From Chamaecyparis obtusa (Eukaryota > Streptophyta > Pinopsida > Cupressales > Cupressaceae), in NCBI GenBank assembly GCA_027943335.1, contig BSBK01002801.1, forward strand, positions 587,001-651,000: a stretch of DNA of 64,000 nt, written 5' to 3'. Below are positions 47,142 through 57,862 of this stretch, one piece after another. Positions within the stretch are counted from its first letter, which is position 1. Every line of letters starts with the position of its first letter. The notes beneath the pieces were generated by a model, which saw nothing but the letters and a program-made list of their open reading frames with translations, had not been told where the DNA came from and made no database searches. A program made the position numbers and the translations under genes.

Positions 47142-47632
47142 ATGCATTGTCATCAAAAGCACCTCAACATGAAGAATAAAAGTTCAAAAAGCTATGTGGA
47201 TTCCAAAAAAAGGAAAATCAAAGTTGCCATTCAAGCTTCCAAAATTCTCATACTTCCCTCCATTCCATCATCCCTTGCCTCTCATACTTTACCCTCTTCA
47301 CTCCATCTTGCCTTGTCCCAAAGTGCATATCAGCATCTCCTCATCCCTAATGACGTGATTAAGAGAAATCTAGAACTTACTCTCCCTAAGCGTTTAGAGC
47401 ATGGGAAATTTGAAAAAGAGTTAAGATGCATTCACAAGGATATCTGTGGGTCTCACTTAAGTGACCTTTCCTTGACTATGGATCTCTCGACAGTTGGATA
47501 CTACTGGTTCTGATTCTACAACTTCTCAGCTGATCGCTACTACTACAAGATACTGTGTTCTCAGAGATTACCATTGAAGGAGAATAGCTCAAAGAGCCTA
47601 TCAATGCTCTTCACTTGAAGAAATTCTATAGC
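47142..47632 (+). pseudogene. Integrase N-terminal stub plus pol C-terminus of the 14-kb element
   Basis: 47142-47513 ends with I-H-K-D-I-C-G-S-H-L-S...G-Y-Y-W, matching the zinc-binding start of gypsy integrase (compare M-H-Q-G-I-Y-G-A-H-S-S-G...G-Y-Y-W-P in the element at 58-61 kb). Only about 60 bases later, 47,573-47,632 reads I-E-G-E-stop-L-K-E-P-I-N-A-L-H-L-K-K-F-Y, the typical last residues of pol. The integrase catalytic core, RT and RNase H are therefore deleted. This is what makes the element non-autonomous. Confidence 0.7.
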
Positions 47633-47748
47633 TGAGGAATCCTCTATGTGCTCATGTATATATTTATTGGTCCTGAAAAAATTCAAAAAATGATATATTG
47701 CAAAAAATCCTAAAAATTGCAAAATGTCATGAAAAAATGATCATCTTA

Positions 47749-48043
47749 GTGAAAACTTGGCAAACAGGCGCTTTGATGTATCTATTATCTTGGTGAAAAC
47801 TTGGTAAACAGGCACCTTGATAATAATAATAATAAAAATAGAAAATACAAAAAAAAAGTGAAAAAGATAAAACTACAAAAAAAAAAGAAATATTCAAAAA
47901 GACAAAAAAATCAAAAAAAGAGAAAAGTACAAAAAAATTGAAAATAAAAAAATGTGCCATTGATGAAAACCTAGTAAATAGGCATCATGGTAGCAAAAAA
48001 TAGAATCTCTGCCAAGATGGTGAAAACCTGGTAAACAGACACC
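47749..48043 (+). repeat. Four copies of a GTGAAAACTTGGTAAACAGG-type motif after pol
   Basis: Copies begin at about 47749, 47793, 47962 and 48020, embedded in A-rich sequence with many AAAAAATC words. The same motif, in reverse, follows pol in the neighbouring element (57,558-57,677). Confidence 0.8.
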
Positions 48044-48315
48044 TCTTGTTTCCTAAAGCTACATCTCATCTCAGCATCACTTGGCTCTTAGTTTCCTGCT
48101 TTAGTCTCTTTGCTTTACTGCTTTAGTTTGCTGTCTGCTTTCCTGCTTTAGTTGCTTTCCCACTTTCCTACTTCAGTTTGTTTCCTGCTTTAGTTTTCTA
48201 GGCTCATGCTCTTCCCTTCAGTTGTATTCGAGATTTTCCTTGACTCTTCATGGATTGGAACTGGTTCACACTTGGGGGCATTGTCTTATCACTTTCAAAA
48301 GTTTTGTTTGTGCAT

Positions 48316-48690
48316 CAGTCACCAGTGATTCCCGCTGCGTCTGCCTACTAATGCCTAGCTACTTTTGAGATTTCTCTCCTTGAGGATCTCTTGTGTATCA
48401 GTCACCAGTGGTTCTCACTATGCCTGTCTACTGATACCTAGCTTTCATTCGACTCCTCTCTTTTTGAGATCTCTTCTTTACATCAGTCACCAGTGGTTCT
48501 CATTGCGTCTGCCTGCTAATGTTTCACTCATGTTTTATTCTCTCTTTTGAGAATCTTCCTTATATCGGTCACTAGTGGTTCTCACTGTGTTCACTTGCTG
48601 ATACTTGGTTCACGCTTTGATATCTTCTTGAGACCTTATCTCTCGCAACGGTCACCAGTGGTTCTCACTGCTTTTGCCTGCTGTCGCTAT
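48316..48690. repeat. 83-bp minisatellite, about five copies
   Basis: CAGTCACCAGTGGTTCTCA-type words start at 48316, 48399, 48484, 48566 and 48649, spaced 82-85 bp. Each unit also holds CTGCC...CTGATG and a TTGAGA word. Confidence 0.9.
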
Positions 48691-48699
48691 CCCGTTGAG

Positions 48700-50060
48700 A
48701 CTTCGAATGTTGTTTGCTTCTGATTCGACTTCAATCTGATTGAACACAAACATAAATTGAAACTAAAAACTGATTTTGTGTTCCTTTGAAGCATGCTGAG
48801 CTTTTCCTTTTCTTGTTTGTTTGTTTTCTTTATCATTTCTCCTTGAGTGAATCTAAGACATCTTTCTTGACTGAGAAATGCGAAGACTAGGGGCATTATC
48901 TTTTTCTTTGCTTTCTGTTTGCTGGTTTAGTTCCAATGATCCAAAGAATCTAAGAGGGGTGTCCATCTGTAAGAACCTTCATCTCATATTGGATGGCCAT
49001 GCGTACCTTGACTCCTTTTATATGGACACTTTGGTGAGGTTGGTGCTTCTCCTTGTCTATTTTGAGTGACTTCTTTCTGCTACAAGTGAAATTGCTAATG
49101 CTCGTCCTGTTAAGTGAACGTAAGGGTCACTATGAGCACTCTTTGGAAAAAGAAGGAACTCTCATGTGTTTGGTGTGTCTGTTCACAAGAAACATTCAGG
49201 TCATTCTAGCAATTGTGCTTTGATGCTTATGTTAACTTGCTAAATCAAAAGGAATAGGTGTTCAAGTCATTCTGGCTTCTTGTGCCTTAATGCGTACACC
49301 TCATTCTGACAAATCTAAGACTTATGTCATATTCATATTATCATAATTGCAATATTAGTGAGGATTGTATGACATCTTGCGATCATCCCATGCTTAAACG
49401 AACTCAATGATGATAAATACGGTGAGTCCAACAACCAAGTCCTAGGGCTTGCATTTTTCATCCTAGGCTTGCATTTAGCTTAGGCTTGCATCTTCATTAT
49501 AGGCTTGCATTGGGATTGTGTTTGGTGCTCTCTTGATTGCTTTTTGCTCATCAAAGGTCTTCATATTTTGTCTCGGGTCCTTCTTGGCTGCACAAGTGTC
49601 TGGTCCTAGCTCTTGATCTTCAGAACATACATTTTTTGATTAGTACCTGTCATATATTGCTACAATCCTACATGAGATGATTAGTACCATATTCATTACA
49701 TATCCATTGCATTTTCATTTCATTTTCCATCCATAAATTCATTTGCATATACATATACATGTGCATCCACTATAAGCATAACTCAAAATCATACATTACA
49801 CATATGCATACATTTTATCCATCTATCATTGCATTTCACATTGCATTATCATAAGAAATAAAACATGTGCATTTCGTACATTTCTATCCATACATCTAAG
49901 AATACAGGAAAACATCTCATAAGCATCATACATCAAAGCAATATATAACAAGTACGATGATGTCAAAACTCGATCTCGTATATATATATATATATATATA
50001 TATATCAATGTCATGTACAAAAAGTAGGTGCTACTCGAGCACAGTATAAAAAATGGGCTA
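48700..50060. other. Spacer of the 14-kb element, no gene
   Basis: No supported ORF. TAGGCTTGCAT repeats about four times near 49,450-49,515, and a pure TA microsatellite lies at 49,979-50,005. Confidence 0.6.
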
Positions 50061-50639
50061 CAATAATGCTATATATCAAGTTCCACTCCCACTAGGAGGG
50101 GATGGAGGTGGCGGAGCCTGTACTGGTCTCTGTGGTGGAGGCATAGGTCTCTAGGGAGGTGTCTGTTGCTGCGATGCCTGCTATGGAGGTACTAATGGTG
50201 GTGCCTGTGGAGCTCCTCCAAACTCAGGGAATGGTGGCACCTGCTTTGATAAATTTGGTACAGCCCCGCAGTAAGCTACATAATAATAAGCTACTTGGGT
50301 AGCCTCATATCTCGTCTCTAGCCTCGCATGTGCCAACTCAGCCTGTAGCTATCAAATCTTAGCATCCCTGTCTGCCACTCAAGTCTCCTCCCTAATAACC
50401 CGTGTGCGATAATCATCACGCTCCTGCTACACTTGCCTAACTCTCTCTTAGCTCTTCTTGAGAGCCTCCTATAACTGTGGAGTGCCCGCCCCAGCTGGAA
50501 TGTCCAGCATATCTATGTCATCAGTGCCTACTGTGATGTATCATCTATGCACTATCTCGTGGACCTCTGCTAGGTCCCACTGCTCCTTGCTCCTGTATCT
50601 GATCCCATGGCCCTCGTTGGGATGCTAATATGTCCTATC

Positions 50640-52487
50640 CTGGGCCTCAGTGCTCTCTATCCTACTCTCTGCTACTATGGTGCCTACTGTGGTGGGGCCT
50701 ATGGTGGTGCCTACTGTGGTGCCTGCTGGGCTAGTGTCTACTGGTCTTGTGCCTATTGCTACTGTGCCGGCTGCTATTGGGCTCCCGCACTAGCTGGGTC
50801 TGTGAATCTAGGATGTGGGTGTGCAATCAATTGATCTTTGTATGCAGGTGTCACCCCTGCATTGGTGACACCCACCATGTAATCCCATTGTGCAACTGGT
50901 ATGTGCACCTCTATAGCACATCTCCCATGATCCAACCTCACATGCCACCCCTTCTTCTCCTCATCAGAGAAGTGAGCGTAGGGGCAGTACTCCTGAGATA
51001 TATCTTGCTGTCTGTCGAATTGGTGCAGGACACATGTGACATGGAACATCTCAATGGTATGGACACTCCACCCAATTAATGGACGTGAAACAAACATATG
51101 AGATAGCTCCCAATGAGCATCATCCCATGGCTCTGTGGCCACCCAGGGTCTCCATACTATAGCTGCCATGTCATCCAGCTGTCCCCTCCACTGCTCTGTC
51201 TTGCCCAGCAGGGGCTGAGTCATGACACCTGAATATCTGTAAATGTATGGCTCCAAATGCTGTCATGTATCATGGAATACTAGCCTGCACACGGGGAGAT
51301 GTTCCCAGGCCCAGATCTATAATATGAAGACTCCCGCTGCCATGGTCCTCGCACTCCTGTAAACAATCTCATGCATCTTGTGATACATGTGGGCCATCAT
51401 ACACTCACCCCATCCAAATCTCACTGCTAGTCTAGCTAGCATCCTCTGCAACATGGTGCCCCAACCACACTCTAGTCCATGCTTCCCTCGATCTGGAACA
51501 AGGTAACAGCTCAGGAACATCACCAAAATAATAGGAAATGGGTGAGCACCGCCGTATCTGCGCATCAAGTCCTCCCATGAGATGGCCCGACCCATCACTA
51601 GATCATCTTGGAAGATGGTCCTCAAGGCTACAATCCCCTACCATGACTATGTATTATACTCTACGCAAGTACCATGAATGGGAATCCTCATAATCTGGTA
51701 TATGTCCTCCGGAGTCACCGTCATCTCTCCCATGGAAAAATGGAACATGTTCATCTCCGAATGGAAACACTCTACCAATGCAGTAAGAAGGCTGTGATTT
51801 ACTTGAATGTCGGGAAAATCACGTAGATATCCTAAACCAAGTGCATCTATATGAGCACCCTCTACATCTGTCAATCTCTGGACTAAGGTGGTGAGAATGG
51901 GATGGTGTGTCCTGAAAACAATATCGGGGAAGTCAACCTACAAAGCAAGCGATGACATTGGATCAGTATCTCAAACATGATGATTTTCAACACAACAACA
52001 ACAAATACAACATGGCATCTATTCTAGACGAGGCTCTATGACACTCTACTTGACTGATTTCACGCAATTTGACACAATTTTGGTAAATGGCTTGAAACTC
52101 TACAGTAGTCTTTCGCGTGAGAAAATTGTTCTCTTGCGTGAGATAGGACTAGGCCTTGTGCGAGATCCTACAATCTCCCACGGGAACCCCTTTTGGCTCA
52201 CACGAGCTTCTAGATTGAGCCTGCACGAAGAACCCCCAGGTCATGCGAGGAAACTATTTCCTCACATGAGAGGAAACCTGGGCCCGCCTGAGGAAACTAT
52301 TTCCTTGTGCAAGATTCTTAGAACATGGTCTAAACCTAGCTAAATCTATCCTAAATTGACCTAGGAAGCTGTACGAATTGAAATAAAAGGTAGTTTATTG
52401 ACTACTTACAGGTGCATCATACTCCAGGGGCTAGGCATGTCATCGGGAGCACTCAAATTGATGCACATGCAGTGGAAGACCCTCCAT
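50640..52487 (-). pseudogene. Plant mobile domain (PMD) gene, two exons, antisense to the retrotransposon
   Basis: PMD proteins (Arabidopsis MAIN/MAIL1 and transposon relatives) share this fold. Exon 1: ATG at 52487 to 52410, ending CCT/GTAAGT. Intron: 51938-52409 with a TTTGTAG acceptor. Exon 2 starts at 51937 in phase 0 (V-D-F-P-D-I). Exon 2 holds the PMD signature F-H-F-S-M-G-E-M-T-V-T-P-E-D-I-Y-Q-I-M-R-I-P-I-H-G near 51,690. It continues, in one frame, through I-W-A-W-E-H-L-P (about 51,300), W-R-P-W-V (about 51,140) and V-L-H-Q-F-D-R-Q-Q-D-I (about 51,020) to a Gln/Ala/Pro-rich tail (50,774-50,640). Stops: TGA and TAG in exon 1; TAG 51647, TAG 51638, TAG 51317 and one TGA in exon 2; and about ten TAG in the tail. 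The frame is otherwise kept for more than 1.1 kb. Function in the element is unknown. Confidence 0.82.
52105..52320. repeat. Third cluster of CTCGCGTGAG-type words, inside the PMD intron
   Basis: TTCGCGTGAGA, CTTGCGTGAGA, CTCACACGAGC, CATGCGAGGAA, CTCACATGAGAGG and related words occur about every 20-30 bp. The relation to the clusters at 41.6 and 43.5 kb is by shared core only. Confidence 0.6.
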
Positions 52488-53540
52488 CTCTCTCTCAAAG
52501 CTCAAAATCAGCAATAAGACAAAAGTGAATAATGAATTGAAAATGACCCTTCTAGGCCTTATATAGCTTTTGACCTAATTTTCAAAAGTGCTCTATTTTG
52601 CACAAAAATTGCACCCTTGGCTAAATCGATTACTCTGAATCTATTTTTAGGATTGAAATTGAAATCTAACATCTCTAGATAGCTCGAAATTGCATTTTAA
52701 ATTTTGGGACCTTTTGGGATCAGACGCTTGTGCAGTCAGCCTTCTGGCATCATCTTCCTGCCAGATCCTCATCTTTGCATCATGTTCTCAAGATCTTTGC
52801 TCTTTTCATCAAAGTCAACTTTGGTAAACCATGGTCAACAGGACCTCTGCTTTGCTCTGATTTGCTTTTGCAGCTTCTCGAATCTAGTCTAATTGCTTCT
52901 GCTCTGCAACCTCATGTTGTCAATCATCCCTCTTATGTCATCTTTCGATTTTGCTCCCAAGGGGGCAGGATGATTGCATCATTTAAATCTTGTTAAATTA
53001 ATTCTTGAATCAGTTTGATTTGAATCTTCAGTTCTTATTGCTAGGAGCATCTTGGTGCCTCACATCTTGCTATTTGGTCATCTATCTTTTAGGTATCTGA
53101 GCAATTTAACTCAAATCCTCGGGAATCAAGCTTCATTTTGGAGATGGTTCTCAAAATCTTTTAGGTATTGGGGAAATCTAACCCTAATTCCTGGTAGTCA
53201 AGCTTCATTCTGGAGATGGCTCTCAAAATCTCTTTTAGACTATTATTTGGGCAATCTAACCCGGGTTTCAGAGGGCTAAGCTTTGTATTGGGGCAATCTA
53301 ACCCTGATTCTGGAGACAGTCCTAAGTTTGCATCTGAATCTCATTCTAGGCATTGGGGCAACCTAACCCCAATTCTCATCTTCTCTCAAGACCGTTGTCT
53401 TTGCAATCTAACTTAGACTTCAGAAAATCATGCTTTGATCTGCTCGGTGTCTTGGCAACCTAACCTAGACTCCCGAATTTCTTGTCATCTGTCACTTCAG
53501 ACTATTCTTTGAATCAATGCGCTATTCGCACATCAATTCA
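52488..53540 (+). other. 3' non-coding part of the 14-kb element
   Basis: No supported gene. From about 53,090 to 53,460 a diverged repeat of 60-80 bp recurs (GGGCAATCTAACCC / GGGGCAACCTAACCC words preceded by TTCTGGAGA-like text), about five or six copies. Confidence 0.55.
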
Positions 53541-53552
53541 AAGAGGGGCAAA
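53541..53552 (+). promoter_or_regulatory. Polypurine tract of the 14-kb element
   Basis: AAGAGGGGCAAA lies directly before the TG of the 3' LTR, the normal primer site for plus-strand DNA synthesis. Confidence 0.9.
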
Positions 53553-54550
53553 TGTAATACCCTAAATTGGCACCTATTAAATTCAATTCATTTTGGTGCA
53601 TTTTCGTCAATTTTACATCTTCAAAGTCCTAGTTCCCTAGACAATTTTCTCTCTCCTACCTAACTTAATTTGACTTGATGTCAATTGCAAAGACCATAAA
53701 TTGCATTAATCAAATATCAAAATTAATTCCTAAAGTCCTTAACTTTAATTAGCTAAATTACCCCTATGATAATTTAATTTAATCCTAAAGTCTTAAGTGC
53801 TTAGAATTAAATTAAATCCACCCCATTTGGCTAATTACCCATAAAAGGAATTAATAATTGCTTGATATTCGAATGAACACACCTTTTTGAATTAATAATT
53901 CAAGATATTTGAAAGGCCACCTGTGTGGCATTTTCCATTCTTTTTATTAAGTAATTCTTGCATTTTTGTCTCAAATGGAAGTGAAGGGTCAGGAGTTTCA
54001 AATCAAGAAACTCTTCATTCCTCTTCTGGCTTTTCTATTTAATGAACCTCATTTTCTTCATTGAAGAGGCAATTTTGAGAGCATCTACACTATAGGCGAT
54101 TTTAGTCTCATTTAATTCATTGTTTCCAAAAGCTTTTTATTGCATTAATTAGCTTAATATTTTATTATTAGTTTAATCTTGCATCTCATATTAGATTAAT
54201 TTGCTTATTTGTCCTTAGTATAATATCATCTTTATTTCAAGTTCTCTAAAAATAAAAATCTGCATTTCATATCTCTTTCAAAGCATTTCTATATTAATTG
54301 CACTCATCTTAGTTTAATTTTAGTTTTGCATATCATTATAGCTTTGAAAATTCTCCGTTGTGGGATTGTTCTATGGTTGTTGGCTCTCGTCCTGAGAGTA
54401 ATTAAACACTCCATCCACATAGGAGGCAACAGGTTGATTCAATCAATGTTGTGAGATGGACAATTCATGTTCATACTCACCATCTCATGATTGAGCAGTG
54501 ACTATGTTGCATTTGTGCTTGATTTAGAGGTCCACATTCATACACACACA
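53553..54550 (+). repeat. 3' LTR of the 14-kb element
   Basis: 998 bp; about 30 substitutions against the 5' LTR (around five are transversions, the rest transitions), a one-base difference in an A run near the start and a 2-bp CA difference at the end. Followed by AGTAG. Confidence 0.95.
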
Positions 54551-54676
54551 AGTAGAAATAAAGAATGTGAGGAAATTAAATATATTAAAAATTTATTTAA
54601 AAGGGGTTTATGAAGGAACATGTATTAAATTAAATTTAATACATTATGAAAGGTAGTATTTAAATTTAATGGGGGC

Positions 54677-55493
54677 ATGAGATCAGTTGAGACTTGGTGG
54701 AGGATACTTGATGAGCTGATATGGTTTGAGTGGACACCGTATAGAGGGTGTGAGGCATGGGGGTACTGGGATGAGCAGGCATGGAGAGAGGATGGTTCTT
54801 TGGATGTAGAGTACTTAGGATATGTGCATATATATTGTTGGTTGATTGGGAGGATGATATTTTAGATAGTGAGATACATGCCATCTCGAGTATGTAGATA
54901 TTTTGGCATGAGGCAGGGTATAGTTCCAAATAGTTATCCACATCTAATCATCTTGAGGGAGATTAGGTCAGTATGGGGCATTGGAGTAGATCTTTGGAAT
55001 GCCAAGAGAAGTTGGAGAGGTATGCAGCTGATACCATGGATAATAGCCCAGGGACAAGTGGCAGATGCAGGGGTGACAACTGAGTATGCAACCTGGTGGG
55101 AGAGGCATCGGATAGCAAGGCTTACAGAGCTAGGACCATGAGAGACCATAAAGCAGACAGAGTCAAAGACAAAGTTTGAGGAGGAGGATGAGGAGAGACC
55201 AGTAGCAGTGCCGGGAGTCAGGTGGGGGGTGTAGAGGTAGGTGACAGAGTGGTAGAGGGGGATAGTGCATAGACCCATTGTAGGTGGCCCTACATAGGCA
55301 GTGTAGAGGGGGCGAGAGGAGGCGGCCCAGGAGCCATTGTCAGAGGATGAGGATATGGGGCTAGGAGGATCAAGAGGAGATGAGAGGCAGGGTGATTATG
55401 AGTAAGTAGTCATTCTTCAAGCGAAGGTGACATGATTAGAGGCTTTGGTGGTAGTTGAGAGGGATAGAGAAGCCATGGAAGAGGAAAATAGGG

Positions 55494-55525
<32 letters not shown>

Positions 55526-56100
55526 GCTCATATAGAGACTATGCGACATGAGTTGGGCATACTGCAGGGTCAAGTGGGTACATGACAGATTACCAGGACA
55601 TGAGCTGATATAGGTGCAAAGGGGATGGAAAGGAAGGTAGCTTGATTGTCAGGCTAGATAGAGGAGATGTAGAGACAGACATACATTCACACCCAACGAC
55701 TGACAGAGGATAAAGACATGTGGCAGAGATGGGAAGAGATATACTAAGGGGAGCAGGAGTTAGTGAGATAGGGAGTGACAATGACAGGTGCAAGGCAGTT
55801 ATTGACAACCATGATGGATGCATAGTGAGATGCATCAAGGATGGGGAGAGAGGTGGTCTATTATATGGGCCTCTATCATCAAGAAGTACCTTAAGAGCAG
55901 AGACATGCCCCTTAGTCAAAGGGAGGGGTATTAGAGAGGAATCGAGGGGTGTCATCAGGATCAACAGTTAGGCCACTGAGGGACAAGATGACAGGAGGTG
56001 ATAGTGGTAGAGGAGCAGAGAGATCTACTCCATGAAGTTAGGATGATAGGGGTATCTTCCAGTGGTCATGAGATCTAGTTGATTATACAAGATACATATT
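54677..56100 (+). pseudogene. Second PMD gene, C-terminal half only, antisense to the neighbouring pol
   Basis: 54677-54865 and 54869-55141 align by eye with the C-terminal half of the PMD gene at 50.6-52.5 kb: W-R-I-L-D-E-L...W-T-P-Y (compare W-R-G-Q-L-D-D-M...W-R-P-W), then V-C-R-Y-F-G-M-R-Q-G-I-V-P (compare V-L-H-Q-F-D-R-Q-Q-D-I) and V-A-D-A-G-V-T-T-E-Y (compare V-T-N-A-G-V-T-P-A-Y). The two are clearly different sequences, so this is not a recent copy. A charged, Glu/Arg-rich, coiled-coil-like tail with stops continues to about 56,100 and includes a GA microsatellite (55,498-55,525). The N-terminal half is missing: the 14-kb element lies 126 bp to the left, and I found no PMD text beyond its other end. 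Confidence 0.7.
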
Positions 56101-57862
56101 TTGTGGGTTTTTAGATGAGATGCATATGTATAGCAGCACTGAGGTGCCCGATGTATCATTTTGATGTACCATGATGTTATACACACACACACACACACAT
56201 ATTTTTGTGGTGCTATTTCATGAGTTTATTTGAGAATTATGAGATTATGCATAGTACTATATTATTATACTAACATGTGTGATGTAGGATGTGTGTGATT
56301 ATGTGAAATGTGTACTACATGATGTGCAAAGCTTATGTAGATATGAATTGATGTTTTATTATGCATATGTAATGTTTATGAATGTGCAATGTATAGGTAA
56401 TGATTAATGGTTAAATAGATATATTTTACATGCAATGTGTATTTAATGAGTAATGATTAATGAGATATATTTGACATGCAATGTGTATTTAATGATTATT
56501 GATTAATGAGAGATAGGTGACATACAATGGTAACTAAATGAACTTAACTATAAGAGGTAGAATACAATGGAATGAGCTAGTGTCACTTTATTATTATGAT
56601 ATTTTTGTTTGTGTATCCGATATAACCAATAGGATCAACTGAACCACTAAAGAAGAGGGAGGGCATGATGAATAAACAAGACCCTTGTCTCAAACAAAAA
56701 TGTAGAAAAGAAACAAACTAAAATGAATTTGAGCTATAATGCAACCTGACAACATGATTTAGTGGGATCACTTGTGTTTATGTTGGAGAGCACATCCTAG
56801 TTTGATATTTCAATAGGAGGTATGCATCATGTGTTATAAAAGCACATATGATATTGTTCCATTGCGTGGACTAGACTCTCAGATAGCTATAGAAACAAAG
56901 ATGTAGATTTCCTAACTATGATGAAACCTATGACATAGACTTATTGGAGAGGTCTGGGCACACTTAGGTCTTGTAAGGGACATAAGTATGCTAACTCATT
57001 GCCCCCATTAAGATACACATAATCATAACTTGGAAACCAACAAAAATACTCCTAAAGTATTTACAAATAGATCATACTGCAATCGACACTTGCATCAGAT
57101 TTCACCAGTTACAATATACCCAGATATGGAAGATTGAGGTAATCATGAGTAGGATCTACTGATACAAAAAGATAAAATCAACAAAGAAGGCCTCCTGATT
57201 GAGTGATCATTCGGTCCACAATTCTTGCCATGAACGAGATAGGATTGACAAGATTGGTTTGAGCCGACTGAGGAAGGACACATCCTGCAGGGAAAAGATT
57301 GATTGACTAAAATGGATATTCACTGGCAATAGACTTGAAAGGAACAGTAACTCAGAGATTTTATTTTGATGTTGATTTTGATAAGCACTTTTGTGATCAC
57401 TATGTCTGGGAAAAGCTCAGTGTGATGGGGTTAAGCTCAGCTTGCTAGGAATTGCGGTTGGATCTGTATGGCTATGCGGGAAGTGATGACTGAAAACTAG
57501 GATGAGGATGGATATTTATAGTGGACAGGGAGACAATGGATCCAAATCTGCTATCATGGTGCCTGAGACAAGTTTTCACCATAATACTTGCCCAGAGTGC
57601 TTGTTTTCCAAGTTTTCATTGTTGGATGAATTCTTTTTTTTTGTTTTTGTAAGGTGCCTGTTTACCAGGTGTGTGCCAAACAATAATTTTTTCAAGAAAA
57701 ATATCTTCTTTTTAGGATTTTTTGCTTTTCTGATGTTTAGGATTTCTTCAAGACTTTTTCTACTTTTTAGGATTTTTTTAGGATCTTTTCTAATTTTTTA
57801 GGATCTTTTCTGATTTTTAGGATTTTTTGCTGAATAACACTGTACAGGAATTGAATGCTGAG
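56101..57862 (-). other. Spacer between pol and the antisense PMD of the second element
   Basis: No supported gene. It contains a CA microsatellite (56,179-56,199), a short repeat of GACATGCAATGTGTATTTAAT near 56,430-56,500, and at 57,558-57,677, on the minus strand, three copies of the GTGAAAACTTGGTAAACAGG-type motif seen after pol in the 14-kb element. Confidence 0.6.

Larger units (their letters stand above)
40511..54550 (+). mobile_element. Complete 14.04-kb LTR retrotransposon, Tat-like gypsy, non-autonomous, with antisense PMD gene
   Basis: The LTRs at 40511-41507 (997 bp) and 53553-54550 (998 bp) both begin TGTAATACCCTAAA and end CACACA; they differ at about 30 positions (roughly 97% identity). 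The target duplication AGTAG lies at 40506-40510 and 54551-54555. A PBS-like TGGCACCCACCGTGGGGC starts at 41511 and a purine tract AAAGAGGGGCAAA ends at 53552. Interior: leader, broken gag-protease, no recognisable RT or RNase H, an integrase N-terminal stub and pol C-terminus, A-rich and minisatellite spacer, then a two-exon plant mobile domain gene on the opposite strand. The high LTR identity against the heavy stop load suggests the interior was already defective, or decayed quickly, and that movement depended on another element. Confidence 0.93.

Noticed and set aside
50607..50834. Plus-strand open frame rich in Tyr, Cys, Gly and Ala
   Set aside because: It is the reverse of the Gln/Ala/Pro-rich tail of the antisense PMD gene; the odd composition comes from CAG/TAG repeats read backwards.
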